From NCBI GenBank assembly GCA_016871575.1, contig VHCW01000033.1, forward strand, positions 1 through 45,192: DNA of 45,192 bases, read 5' to 3'. The position numbers and the translations under genes were made by a program. This DNA is from Verrucomicrobiota bacterium. Lineage in GTDB: Bacteria > Verrucomicrobiota > Verrucomicrobiia > Palsa-1439. A model generated the notes under the pieces. It saw nothing but the letters and a program-made list of their open reading frames with translations, did no database searches and was not told where the DNA came from. Shown here in pieces: positions 1 through 6,712 of this stretch. How positions within the stretch are numbered: position 1 is the stretch's first letter; each line of letters opens with the position of its first letter.

Positions 1-7
1 CCCGCCC

Positions 8-34
8 GACGCGGCCTCCGCAGAGGCCGTCGTC
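8..34. repeat. GC-rich hairpin, possibly a degenerate REP
   Basis: A 7-bp perfect stem CGGCCTC/GAGGCCG (12-18 and 23-29) encloses the loop CGCA and is extended by GACG/CGTC with a one-base bulge. On the minus strand the loop region reads CTCTGCGGAG, close to the loop of the REP at 44353 (TTCTGCGAAG), but there is no GTAG tetranucleotide. No T-run follows, so a Rho-independent terminator is less likely. It may be a decayed REP or a hairpin at the end of a gene outside the window. Confidence 0.35.
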
Positions 35-304
35 CTTTGAAACTGCTGATGACTCTTGGGCAGAGGGTTCAGAGCCTCAATCAAATCGAAAAACCATCAC
101 AACCTTTCGTACGGTGAAACAAATGGGCTAAAGCACAATGCCTTCCGCTGGCTGAGAGATTCCGGTTTCAACTCGACTGCCTACGCGATTTCAAACCGAA
201 CCTTCTCCACGGAGGTCGAGGCGGGCCTGCTGGCATACGCGAGACTCTATTCTGCGTCCGCAGCGCCTGCCGGTATTCTTCCGCTTATCGTCAAACAAGA
301 CGAC
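35..304. other. Stretch with no supported gene
   Basis: About 270 bases between the left-edge hairpin and the small membrane-peptide candidate. A reading frame stays open through it on the plus strand from position 56, but the translation has no recognisable features. I see no tRNA, repeat or convincing promoter here. Confidence 0.4.
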
Positions 305-433
305 ATGGCTGATCGTCCGCTCCCGCAGTTCTCGATGCCAGAGTTCCGAGCCAAGGTGTATGCGGCCATCACGCTGTTGGTTGTCGTAGGCACTGTGCTG
401 TTGTTCTGGCCGTGTCGGAAGAACGGCGCATGA
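305..433 (+). CDS. Possible small single-pass membrane peptide (hypothetical)
   Basis: A 42-residue frame starts MADRPLPQF and has a hydrophobic stretch near its C-terminus (VYAAITLLVVVGTVLLFW, roughly residues 19-36), followed by a short basic tail. That is the layout of a single-span membrane peptide. The frame is open back to position 56, so a longer 125-residue product is possible, but the upstream part looks non-coding. No strong ribosome binding site precedes the ATG at 305. It converges with nadA, the stops being 2 bases apart. I do not recognise a family; it may be spurious. Confidence 0.22.
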   Translation: MADRPLPQFSMPEFRAKVYAAITLLVVVGTVLLFWPCRKNGA

Positions 434-435
434 AG

Positions 436-1347
436 TCATCGCCCAAGCGCCATCATGCGTTCGATGGGGACGAGGGCGCGTTGGCGGATGTCTTCGGGGA
501 GGATGATTTCAGGCGCGAGGTTCTCCAGCGCGGCGACGCAGTTTTCCAGCGTGTTTTTCTTCATGTACTCGCACTCGTTGCAACTGCACGTGTCGGTCGG
601 GCCGGCGAAGAACTGTTTGTCGGGAAGCTCCTTCTTCAGCCGGTGAAGCATTCCGCTTTCGGTGATGATGAGGAACGCTTTCGCGGGCGACGATTTGCAG
701 TAGGCGAGCATCTTTTCGGTGGAGCAAACTTCGTCGGCCATCGAGCGGACGATGGGAAGACATTCGGGATGGGCGACAACTTTGGCGTCGGGATGCGCGG
801 CGCGCAGCTTGGCCAGCGACTCGGCGGTGAACTTGACGTGGACGTGACAGACGCCGGGCCAGAGGATCAGTTTGCGGCCGGTTTGTTCCATGACCCATTG
901 GCCGAGGTTCTCGTCGGGGCAGAACAGGATTTGTTTGTCGCGCGGGATGGAGTTGACAACTTTGACGGCGTTGCCGCTGGTGCAGATGATGTCGGTCTGG
1001 GCTTTGACGGCAGCGGTGCAGTTAATGTAGGCAACCACGACAACGCCGGGATGTTCGGCCTTCCACTTGGCGAGCGCGTTGGCGTCGCACGAGTCGGCCA
1101 GCGAACAGCCGGCTTCGAGCGTCGGGATGAGGACGCGCTTGGACGGGTTGACGATCTTGGCGGTCTCAGCCATGAAATGAACGCCGGCGAAAAGGATGAC
1201 GTCGGCATTGGTTTCCTTGGCCTTGAAGGAAAGGCCAAGGGAGTCGCCGACGTAATCGGCGGCGTCCTGGATGTCGCCGGTCTGGTAGTTGTGGGCGAGG
1301 ATGACGGCGTTGCGCTGGCGTTTCAGAGTTAGCAGTTTATTGATCAC
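436..1347 (-). CDS. nadA: Quinolinate synthase NadA
   Basis: NadA condenses iminoaspartate with dihydroxyacetone phosphate to quinolinate in de novo NAD synthesis, using a [4Fe-4S] cluster. The 303-residue protein has the family's N-terminal AHNYQTGDIQDAADYVGDSL signature, the GVHFMAETAKI motif, and conserved cysteine-bearing segments EAGCSLADSC, LWPGVCHVH and the C-terminal DTCSCNECEYM region that supply the cluster ligands. Length is normal for the short form. The start is a GTG at 1347 preceded by a good TTGACA -35 element on the minus strand. It is divergent from htrA, and no nadB or nadC is nearby in the window. Confidence 0.95.
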   Translation of the reverse strand: MINKLLTLKRQRNAVILAHNYQTGDIQDAADYVGDSLGLSFKAKETNADVILFAGVHFMAETAKIVNPSKRVLIPTLEAGCSLADSCDANALAKWKAEHPGVVVVAYINCTAAVKAQTDIICTSGNAVKVVNSIPRDKQILFCPDENLGQWVMEQTGRKLILWPGVCHVHVKFTAESLAKLRAAHPDAKVVAHPECLPIVRSMADEVCSTEKMLAYCKSSPAKAFLIITESGMLHRLKKELPDKQFFAGPTDTCSCNECEYMKKNTLENCVAALENLAPEIILPEDIRQRALVPIERMMALGR

Positions 1348-1352
1348 ACCGG

Positions 1353-1403
1353 CAGCGTAGCGAAAACGCGGGGTTTGTCAACGCGCCGCCCATCTGCTAA
1401 GTT
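1353..1403. promoter_or_regulatory. Divergent nadA / htrA promoter region with overlapping -35 elements
   Basis: In the 64-bp gap between the two divergent genes the minus strand has TTGACA (1381-1376), a 16-bp spacer and TACGCT (1359-1354) reading into nadA. The plus strand has TTGTCA (1375-1380), a 17-bp spacer and a weak TAAGTT (1398-1403) reading into htrA. The two -35 hexamers overlap almost completely, so the two promoters would compete for polymerase. This is a reading by eye; the -10 elements are poor matches to the sigma-70 consensus. Confidence 0.38.
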
Positions 1404-1411
1404 GCGCCACT

Positions 1412-2833
1412 ATGAAGATTCTGTGCTTTGCTTTTCTTGCTCTGGTCGCGCCGGTTTGGGCCAAGGACAATGCCGACCTCGATGTCGCGCGACGCTTGGA
1501 AAACGCTTTCGTAAAAGTCGCCGAACAGGCCGGCCAGTCGGTCGTTGTCATCACCAGCACCCGCAAGTATGGCACTGCGATGGAAGGCGAGGAGGGCGAC
1601 GGACAGACACCGCGCGGTTTTGAAGGAACGCCGTTCGAGTACTTTTTCAAACGACGCGGCACACCGACGCCCATGCCGGACGTTGACAGCGCAGGATCGG
1701 GCATCATTTTTCGCAAGGACGGCTTCATTCTCACCAACCAGCATGTCGTGGAGGGCGCGGACAAGATCAAAGTCCGATTGAGGGATGGGCGCGAGTTTCC
1801 CGCGGAAGTCGTCGGCGTGGACGAACGCACCGACGTTGCCATCATCAAGGTGAATGCGAAAGATTTGCCCGCCGCGCAATTGGGCGACAGCGACAAGCTC
1901 CGTGTCGGCCAGTGGGCCATCGCCATTGGCGCGCCATACGAACTGGAGTACAGTTTCACGGTCGGGTTTGTCAGCGCCAAGGGCCGCAGCGCCGTGTTCA
2001 GCCGCAGCGGGAGCGCCTACGAGGACTACATCCAGACCGATGCCTCCATCAACCCCGGCAACTCCGGCGGCCCGCTCTGCGACATCGAAGGCCGCGTCAT
2101 CGGCATCAACACGTTGATCCGCGGCCTCAATCGGGGCATCGGGTTCGCCATTCCCATCAACATGGCGCGTTCCGTCGCCGACCAACTCATCGCTCACGGC
2201 AAGGTCATTCGCCCGTGGCTCGGCATTGCCATCGCTCCGCTCAGTGAGAATAAGGAACTCCAAGAATTGGTCAAACTCCAGAATGGCGTCATCGTCCAGG
2301 AAATCCGCCCCGATACGCCCGCCGCAACGAGCGACTTGAAACCTGCCGACATCATCACGGCGGTGGACGGCGCCCCGGTGAAGACACCCCGCGAACTTCA
2401 ACAACAGGTTCTCAACAAGAAAATCGGCCAGAAGGTCATCCTCGACGTGGTGCGCGACGGCAAAACCGTCAAGGTGCCGGTCCAAACGGCCGAAATGAAG
2501 GACGACATTGCGGTCGCCTCCCGGAAGCCGGGGCAGACACCCAAGACGGAGTCCGCGTTCGGCATCACTGTTCAGACATTGACAAAGGCGGTTGCGAAAG
2601 AATTCGGCATTGAAGAGACCGATGGCGTTATCGTGACCGAGGTGACTGAGGACAGCACGGCTGCCGAGCGCGGCTTGCAACGGGGCGACATCATCGTCGA
2701 AGTGGATCGCCGTCCCGTGAAAAACGCCGCCGATTTCAAGTCCGCCATTGCCAAGGCGGAAGCCAGGAAGGGCGTTCTTCTCTACCTGAAGCGCGGCGAC
2801 AGTTCGACTTTTGTAGTGCTGAAAGAGAAGTAA
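1412..2833 (+). CDS. htrA: HtrA/DegQ-type periplasmic serine protease with two PDZ domains
   Basis: The 473-residue protein is an envelope quality-control protease of the S1C family. It starts with a signal peptide (residues 1-17, ending PVWA) and has a chymotrypsin-like protease domain with the catalytic triad visible as His111 (TNQHVV), Asp141 (ERTDVAI) and Ser218 (GNSGGP). Two PDZ domains follow at about residues 265-365 and 385-470, the usual DegP/DegQ arrangement. No transmembrane anchor follows the signal peptide, so it should be a soluble periplasmic enzyme. It stands alone, divergent from nadA and convergent with nfo, and a REP hairpin lies just after its stop. Confidence 0.93.
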   Translation: MKILCFAFLALVAPVWAKDNADLDVARRLENAFVKVAEQAGQSVVVITSTRKYGTAMEGEEGDGQTPRGFEGTPFEYFFKRRGTPTPMPDVDSAGSGIIFRKDGFILTNQHVVEGADKIKVRLRDGREFPAEVVGVDERTDVAIIKVNAKDLPAAQLGDSDKLRVGQWAIAIGAPYELEYSFTVGFVSAKGRSAVFSRSGSAYEDYIQTDASINPGNSGGPLCDIEGRVIGINTLIRGLNRGIGFAIPINMARSVADQLIAHGKVIRPWLGIAIAPLSENKELQELVKLQNGVIVQEIRPDTPAATSDLKPADIITAVDGAPVKTPRELQQQVLNKKIGQKVILDVVRDGKTVKVPVQTAEMKDDIAVASRKPGQTPKTESAFGITVQTLTKAVAKEFGIEETDGVIVTEVTEDSTAAERGLQRGDIIVEVDRRPVKNAADFKSAIAKAEARKGVLLYLKRGDSSTFVVLKEK

Positions 2834-2843
2834 CCGTCGCCGC

Positions 2844-2867
2844 GCCCCGGCGGAGCGGGACGACTAC
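2844..2867 (-). repeat. GTAG-headed REP palindrome at the htrA/nfo convergence
   Basis: On the minus strand GTAG (2867-2864) is followed by TC and a hairpin GTCCCG-CTCCGC-CGGGGC (2861-2844), a 6-bp stem with one G.T pair. The TAG of the GTAG head is the stop codon of nfo. The layout, GTAG plus GC-rich palindrome, matches the other REPs in the window. It lies between two converging genes and could also act as a transcription barrier. Confidence 0.55.
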
Positions 2868-3709
2868 AGCAGACCGCGCAACACCCGCAAGTTCTCCACG
2901 TCCTCGCGCAGGTCAGCGCCTTTCGGCGTCTCCAATACCATCGGCAGGCCGCGCCACCTTTCGTCTTGCATCACACAACGAAACGCCTCCAAACCGAGTA
3001 ATCCTTTCCCAATGTGCTCGTGCCGGTCCACGCGGGAACCAAGCGGTTTCTTCGAGTCGTTCAGGTGAAACGCCGCCACTCGTCTTTTGCCGACAACAAC
3101 ATCCAGTTCCTGCATCACCGCCTCGTAGCCGCGTCGCGTTCTGATGTCGTAGCCGGCAGCAAACAGGTGACACGTATCCACGCAAACAGCGAGCCGCTTG
3201 GGATGATGGCACGCCCGGATGATGGCCGCGAGATGCTCCAACCGATGGCCGAGACAGGTGCCCTGCCCTGCCGTCGTTTCCAGCGCGATCTTCACCTTGC
3301 TGGACGATGTCTCCGCAAACACCGCGTCAAGGCTCCGCGCCACCGATTCCAAGCCAGCGGCTTCACCAGTGCCAAGATGCGCGCCGGGATGCAGCACGAT
3401 GAACGGAACGCCAAGCAAATCAGCCCTGCGGATTTCGTCCACAAGCGCCGCGACCGAACGGGGACTCGGCACGCCGAAATTGATGAGATAGCTGGAGTGC
3501 GCAAAGACCGGCATTGCATTGCGCGCTGCTCGAAACCGGTCAACTTCCGCCTGGGAAATCTCCTTCCCACGCCATTGTGTCGAGTTCTTCAGAAAAATCT
3601 GGATAGCCTCGCATCTGATGGACACGCCTCGCTCGATGGCAAGGTCCACGCCACCGGCAATTGACATATGAGCGCCCAGTTTAGGAGCGGCTTGATTCCG
3701 TGGTGTCAT
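2864..3709 (-). CDS. nfo: Endonuclease IV (AP endonuclease)
   Basis: Nfo cleaves DNA 5' of abasic sites in base-excision repair and uses three zinc ions bound in a TIM barrel. The 281-residue protein opens with LGAHMSIAGG, the usual N-terminus, and carries the zinc-ligand segments VLHPGAHLG, ALETTAGQG, CVDTCHLFAAGYD, AFHLNDSK and the RVDRHEHIGKG loop. Length is normal. The start at 3709 leaves a few residues before LGAH as in most homologues; its 5' end faces the AsmA-like gene with only 18 bp between the start codons. The stop codon is embedded in a REP head. Confidence 0.95.
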   Translation of the reverse strand: MTPRNQAAPKLGAHMSIAGGVDLAIERGVSIRCEAIQIFLKNSTQWRGKEISQAEVDRFRAARNAMPVFAHSSYLINFGVPSPRSVAALVDEIRRADLLGVPFIVLHPGAHLGTGEAAGLESVARSLDAVFAETSSSKVKIALETTAGQGTCLGHRLEHLAAIIRACHHPKRLAVCVDTCHLFAAGYDIRTRRGYEAVMQELDVVVGKRRVAAFHLNDSKKPLGSRVDRHEHIGKGLLGLEAFRCVMQDERWRGLPMVLETPKGADLREDVENLRVLRGLL

Positions 3710-3727
3710 GGGGGTACAAATATCACC

Positions 3728-4456
3728 ATGAAACTACTCTTCAAGCTCATCAAATGGTTATTGCTACTGGTGATCGTGCTGGGCGTGGCCCTGTATTTCA
3801 CACGGAACATCGTCGCCCGCCATGCCGTGCAAGTTGCCACCACTCAATTGACCGGGTTTCCACTGGAAATTGGCTCGGTGGACCTTGGCTTGTTGAACGG
3901 TACACTGGAAGTGCGCGACCTGAAATTGACGAATCCGCCAGAGTTTCACGGTGGCACGTTCCTGATCATGCCGCTGTTGCGCGTTGATTACGACACCATG
4001 TCGTTCGTTCGTCGCGCGCCGCACATCAAGGAGTTGACGGTCAATGTTGCCGAAGTCAACCTCGTGACGAATGCGAAGGGCGAAACTAACTATAGCGTTC
4101 TTCAAAACAGGGCGTCGTCAGTAGGCGGTGGCGGGGCGCCAAAGGAAGAGAAGAAAGTGACGCCGTACCGCGTGGACTTATTGAAGGTGCACGTTGGCAC
4201 GGTATTCAAATGCACGTTAGGCACTGACGGCAAAGAGAAAAGCAAAACCCAGGTACTTTTCAAACCTCTGAATGCCAAATACGAGAACATCACCGAATGC
4301 ACCAGTATTTCGAAGCTCGTAATGGACACGCTGTTCACACAGGTTGGCACGGTGGCCGGCGAAGTTATCAAAGGCGCAGGTGAAGCCGTCAAGGGCGCTA
4401 CTGACACACTCCAGAAGACCACCAAGGGCCTTTTCGACGCGTTTAAGAAGAAATAG
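3728..4456 (+). CDS. Small AsmA-like membrane-anchored protein
   Basis: A 242-residue protein. It has an N-terminal membrane anchor (LLFKLIKWLLLLVIVLGVAL, about residues 3-22) and then a beta-rich stretch typical of the AsmA/DUF748 N-terminus (TGFPLEIGSVDLGLLNGTL, TNPPEFHGG). A low-complexity GGGGAPKEEKK linker and a C-terminal amphipathic region with repeated EVIKGAGEAVKGATDTLQ-type helices follow. AsmA-like proteins act in the envelope, where long relatives bridge membranes for lipid transport; this one is too short for a bridge. I chose ATG 3728 because the membrane segment then begins at once; a longer frame opens at 3668. Exact function is unknown. Confidence 0.7.
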   Translation: MKLLFKLIKWLLLLVIVLGVALYFTRNIVARHAVQVATTQLTGFPLEIGSVDLGLLNGTLEVRDLKLTNPPEFHGGTFLIMPLLRVDYDTMSFVRRAPHIKELTVNVAEVNLVTNAKGETNYSVLQNRASSVGGGGAPKEEKKVTPYRVDLLKVHVGTVFKCTLGTDGKEKSKTQVLFKPLNAKYENITECTSISKLVMDTLFTQVGTVAGEVIKGAGEAVKGATDTLQKTTKGLFDAFKKK

Positions 4457-4467
4457 CAATCCGGATT

Positions 4468-4492
4468 CATTCTGGTCGAATGCTTTTTTTTT
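4468..4492 (+). terminator. Short hairpin plus T-run after the AsmA-like gene
   Basis: CATTC (4468-4472), loop TGGTC and GAATG (4478-4482) form a 5-bp stem. One C and nine T residues follow (4484-4492). It lies 11 bases after the stop of the AsmA-like gene and 15 bases before folP, so it probably ends that transcript. The stem is short. Confidence 0.55.
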
Positions 4493-4507
4493 GCGTACAC
4501 TCGCGGT

Positions 4508-5341
4508 GTGGCAACGCCTTTCGAATGGAATACGCGACGAACGTTGGTGATGGGAATCATCAATGTAACGCCCGACTCATTTTCCGATGGCGGCGTGTTT
4601 TTCGACACAGACTCGGCCGTCGCGCACGCGCTGGCAATGGTCGCCGCTGGCGCGGACATCATTGATGTCGGCGGCGAGAGCACACGTCCCGGCGCGGCAC
4701 CGGTCAGCGAGGACGAGGAAATCCGCCGTGTCGTGCCCGTGATTGAGCGATTGGTTGCCGCCGGGACGGCGGCCACTACACCAGTCGTCGTTTCCGTGGA
4801 CACGACAAAGGCGACGGTCGCGGAGCAGGCGCTGGCGGCCGGGGCGCGAATTGTCAATGACATCAGCGCGCTGCGTTTCGACGCGCGGATGGTGGACGCG
4901 GCGCGCCACGCCGGCGCCGGCGTGGTGTTGATGCACATGCAAGGAACGCCGCAGACAATGCAAACAGCGCCTCGCTACGATGACGTTGTCGCGGAGGTGC
5001 GCGCGTTTTTGGCGGAACGAATCGCATGGGCGGAGTCGCGCGGCCTGAAAAAAACACAAATCGCCATTGACCCGGGCATCGGCTTCGGGAAAACTGTCGA
5101 ACACAACGTGGCCTTGCTTCGTCATTTGGAGGTGTTGCGTGAATTGGGTTGCCCGGTGCTGGTCGGCGCATCGCGCAAGTCGCTTGTTGGAAAACTGCTC
5201 GGACGCGAACCGCAACAGCGGCTGGCTGGTTCCGTGGCGGTGGCGGTGTGGGCGACGACACACGGGGCGCGCATCGTGCGCGCGCATGACGTGGCGGAAA
5301 CAGTGGATGCCGTGCGGATGGCCGAGGCCATCCAACAGTGA
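4508..5341 (+). CDS. folP: Dihydropteroate synthase FolP carrying an in-frame REP peptide
   Basis: FolP joins p-aminobenzoate to the pterin pyrophosphate in folate synthesis. The 277-residue TIM barrel shows MGIINVTPDSFSDGG, VGGESTRPGA, SVDTTK, VNDISALR, LMHMQGTPQTMQ, DPGIGFGK, GASRKS and the C-terminal RVHDV-type segment (RAHDVAETVDAVRM). The start is GTG at 4508. Between RVVPVIERL and the VSVDTTK strand it contains the octapeptide AAGTAATT (residues 84-91), encoded by a REP palindrome also found in the hydrolase at 36759. Compared with E. coli FolP, which I recall as shorter there, this loop is several residues longer. Three bases separate its stop from cdaA, so they probably share a transcript. 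Confidence 0.95.
   Translation: MATPFEWNTRRTLVMGIINVTPDSFSDGGVFFDTDSAVAHALAMVAAGADIIDVGGESTRPGAAPVSEDEEIRRVVPVIERLVAAGTAATTPVVVSVDTTKATVAEQALAAGARIVNDISALRFDARMVDAARHAGAGVVLMHMQGTPQTMQTAPRYDDVVAEVRAFLAERIAWAESRGLKKTQIAIDPGIGFGKTVEHNVALLRHLEVLRELGCPVLVGASRKSLVGKLLGREPQQRLAGSVAVAVWATTHGARIVRAHDVAETVDAVRMAEAIQQ
4757..4780 (-). repeat. In-frame REP inside folP
   Basis: GCCGCC (4757-4762), loop GGGAC and GGCGGC (4768-4773) form a perfect 6-bp hairpin. CACTACA follows, giving GTAG two bases from the stem on the opposite strand, so the REP head points left to right on the minus strand. The 24 nt are identical to 36759-36782 and are read in the same frame, giving AAGTAATT in both proteins. Confidence 0.8.
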
Positions 5342-5344
5342 TTT

Positions 5345-6265
5345 ATGGAATTGATTCGAGACTTCATCGCGTCGTACTGGAAGGCGGGATTTGAAATCCT
5401 GCTGTTGTCCGCGGTGATCTACTATGTGTTGTTGTTGTTCCGGGGCACGCGCGGAGCGGCCGTGTTGACCGGGTTTGTGATCGTGTTGCTTGGCATCGTG
5501 GGTTTCACGCAATTGTTTCACCTTGATGTCATCAACTGGATCCTGAGCCGGTTCCTCGCGCTCCTGGCCATTGCCGTGTTGGTGATCTTCCAGCCGGAAC
5601 TGCGCCGCGCGCTCGCGCAACTCGGCAGCCGCAATCCGTTTGCCAGCTCGCGCCTGCGAATCGAACTGGCCGATGTGCTCGCGGAAACCGCCAAGGCGCT
5701 CGCGCAAAAACGTTGCGGCGCCTTGATGGCCATCGAGCGCGAAATCGGATTCCGCGGCGTCGCCGAGACGGGCATCTCGGTGGATGCCAAGGCGACAACC
5801 GAATTGTTGACGACGATTTTTTTTGAGAACACCCCCCTGCACGATGGCGGCGCCATTCTGCACGGGGACCGCGTGGTGGCCGCCGCGTGCGTCTTTCCGC
5901 TCACCCAACAACAAGGATTGAACGTCCAACTCGGAATGCGCCACCGGGCCGCCATCGGATTGTCGGAGGAAAGCGACGCCATCGTCATCGTCGTCAGCGA
6001 GGAAACCGGCGATATCTCCGTGGCCGTTGATGGCCAGTTGCAGCGCGGGCTGGACGCTGATGCGTTGCGCGACTACCTCTCCAAGACGCTCGCGCCACCG
6101 GCGCGGCGCGGCTGGGGTGTGACGGATGCCGTGCGCCGGTTTGTCGGCGGGCTGTTCTTGCGTGAGCCTCGCGCCGAACCAGCAGAGACATTCAGTGGAG
6201 CCACCGAAGAACCAAGCACCAAGGCCGGGACAAACTCCGAAGACCCACAGGAGGATCAATTCTGA
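5345..6265 (+). CDS. cdaA: Diadenylate cyclase CdaA (DisA_N domain)
   Basis: CdaA makes the second messenger c-di-AMP from two ATP at the cytoplasmic membrane. The 306-residue protein has three N-terminal membrane segments (about residues 16-32, 38-54 and 66-82) and the DisA_N catalytic domain. Its signature motifs are NTPLHDGGA (residues 162-170, the DGA-type motif) and GMRHRAAIG (RHR at 199-201). The C-terminal 40 residues look disordered. It overlaps cdaR by one base (TGATG) and lies just upstream of cdaR and glmM, the classic arrangement in which GlmM and CdaR modulate cyclase activity. Confidence 0.93.
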   Translation: MELIRDFIASYWKAGFEILLLSAVIYYVLLLFRGTRGAAVLTGFVIVLLGIVGFTQLFHLDVINWILSRFLALLAIAVLVIFQPELRRALAQLGSRNPFASSRLRIELADVLAETAKALAQKRCGALMAIEREIGFRGVAETGISVDAKATTELLTTIFFENTPLHDGGAILHGDRVVAAACVFPLTQQQGLNVQLGMRHRAAIGLSEESDAIVIVVSEETGDISVAVDGQLQRGLDADALRDYLSKTLAPPARRGWGVTDAVRRFVGGLFLREPRAEPAETFSGATEEPSTKAGTNSEDPQEDQF

Positions 6266-6705
6266 TGCAGTGGTTCCGAGACAACACAACCTTGAAGCTT
6301 CTCTCGTTGCTGCTGGGAATCATTGTCTGGCTTTTCGTCAAGGCCCTCACCATTGAACCGCGTCCCCCGTCACAAACTCACACCGGACTCTTTCATCAGC
6401 TCGGCCTTGTCGGCGTCGCCCAGCTCACGGAACGCGAACTGCCCGTCCACTTGGCGTTCACCGGCAAATTGCCGTCGGGATTCATCATCGAACGGACAAA
6501 CGTCGTCCCCCGCACCGTCCGCGTCAAAGGACCGAAATCCGTCCTCACATCGCTTCGCGCCATCGAAACGCTGCCGGTTGATTTGACCGACCGCCGCATT
6601 TCGTTCCGTGAACGCGTGGATCTTGTGCCGCCCGACACCCGCATTGCCCTCGTCTCGCACGCCCGCGCAGACGCTGATGTTCGCATCCGTGAAGTCAACC
6701 GCTGA
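6265..6705 (+). CDS. cdaR: YbbR-domain protein, CdaR-like
   Basis: A 146-residue protein with one N-terminal membrane helix (LLSLLLGIIVWLFVKAL, residues 13-29). One extracytoplasmic YbbR-like domain follows (ELPVHLAFTGKLPSGFII, RTVRVKGPKSVL, RAIETLPVDLTDRRISF). CdaR proteins bind CdaA and tune c-di-AMP synthesis. Firmicute CdaR usually has several YbbR repeats, so this is a minimal one-domain version. Its ATG overlaps the cdaA stop and is preceded by a strong AGGAGGA site at 6249-6255 inside cdaA. Confidence 0.82.
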   Translation: MQWFRDNTTLKLLSLLLGIIVWLFVKALTIEPRPPSQTHTGLFHQLGLVGVAQLTERELPVHLAFTGKLPSGFIIERTNVVPRTVRVKGPKSVLTSLRAIETLPVDLTDRRISFRERVDLVPPDTRIALVSHARADADVRIREVNR

Positions 6706-6712
6706 CCAAGAG

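Noticed and set aside
60-80. tRNA-like GGTTCAGAGCC segment near the left edge
   Set aside because: The T-loop does not fit GTTCRANYC, and no acceptor, D or anticodon arms can be assembled around it.
412-1332. Long open frame on the plus strand opposite nadA
   Set aside because: It is the antisense of a strongly conserved gene; its translation is Gly/Asp/Val-rich filler with no motif, as expected of high-GC antisense frames.
1397-2680. 427-codon minus-strand frame opposite htrA
   Set aside because: The plus strand encodes an unmistakable HtrA protease; the minus frame has no recognisable domain.
4577-6289. 570-codon minus-strand frame across folP and cdaA
   Set aside because: It spans two conserved plus-strand genes and has no family features; long antisense frames are common at this GC content.
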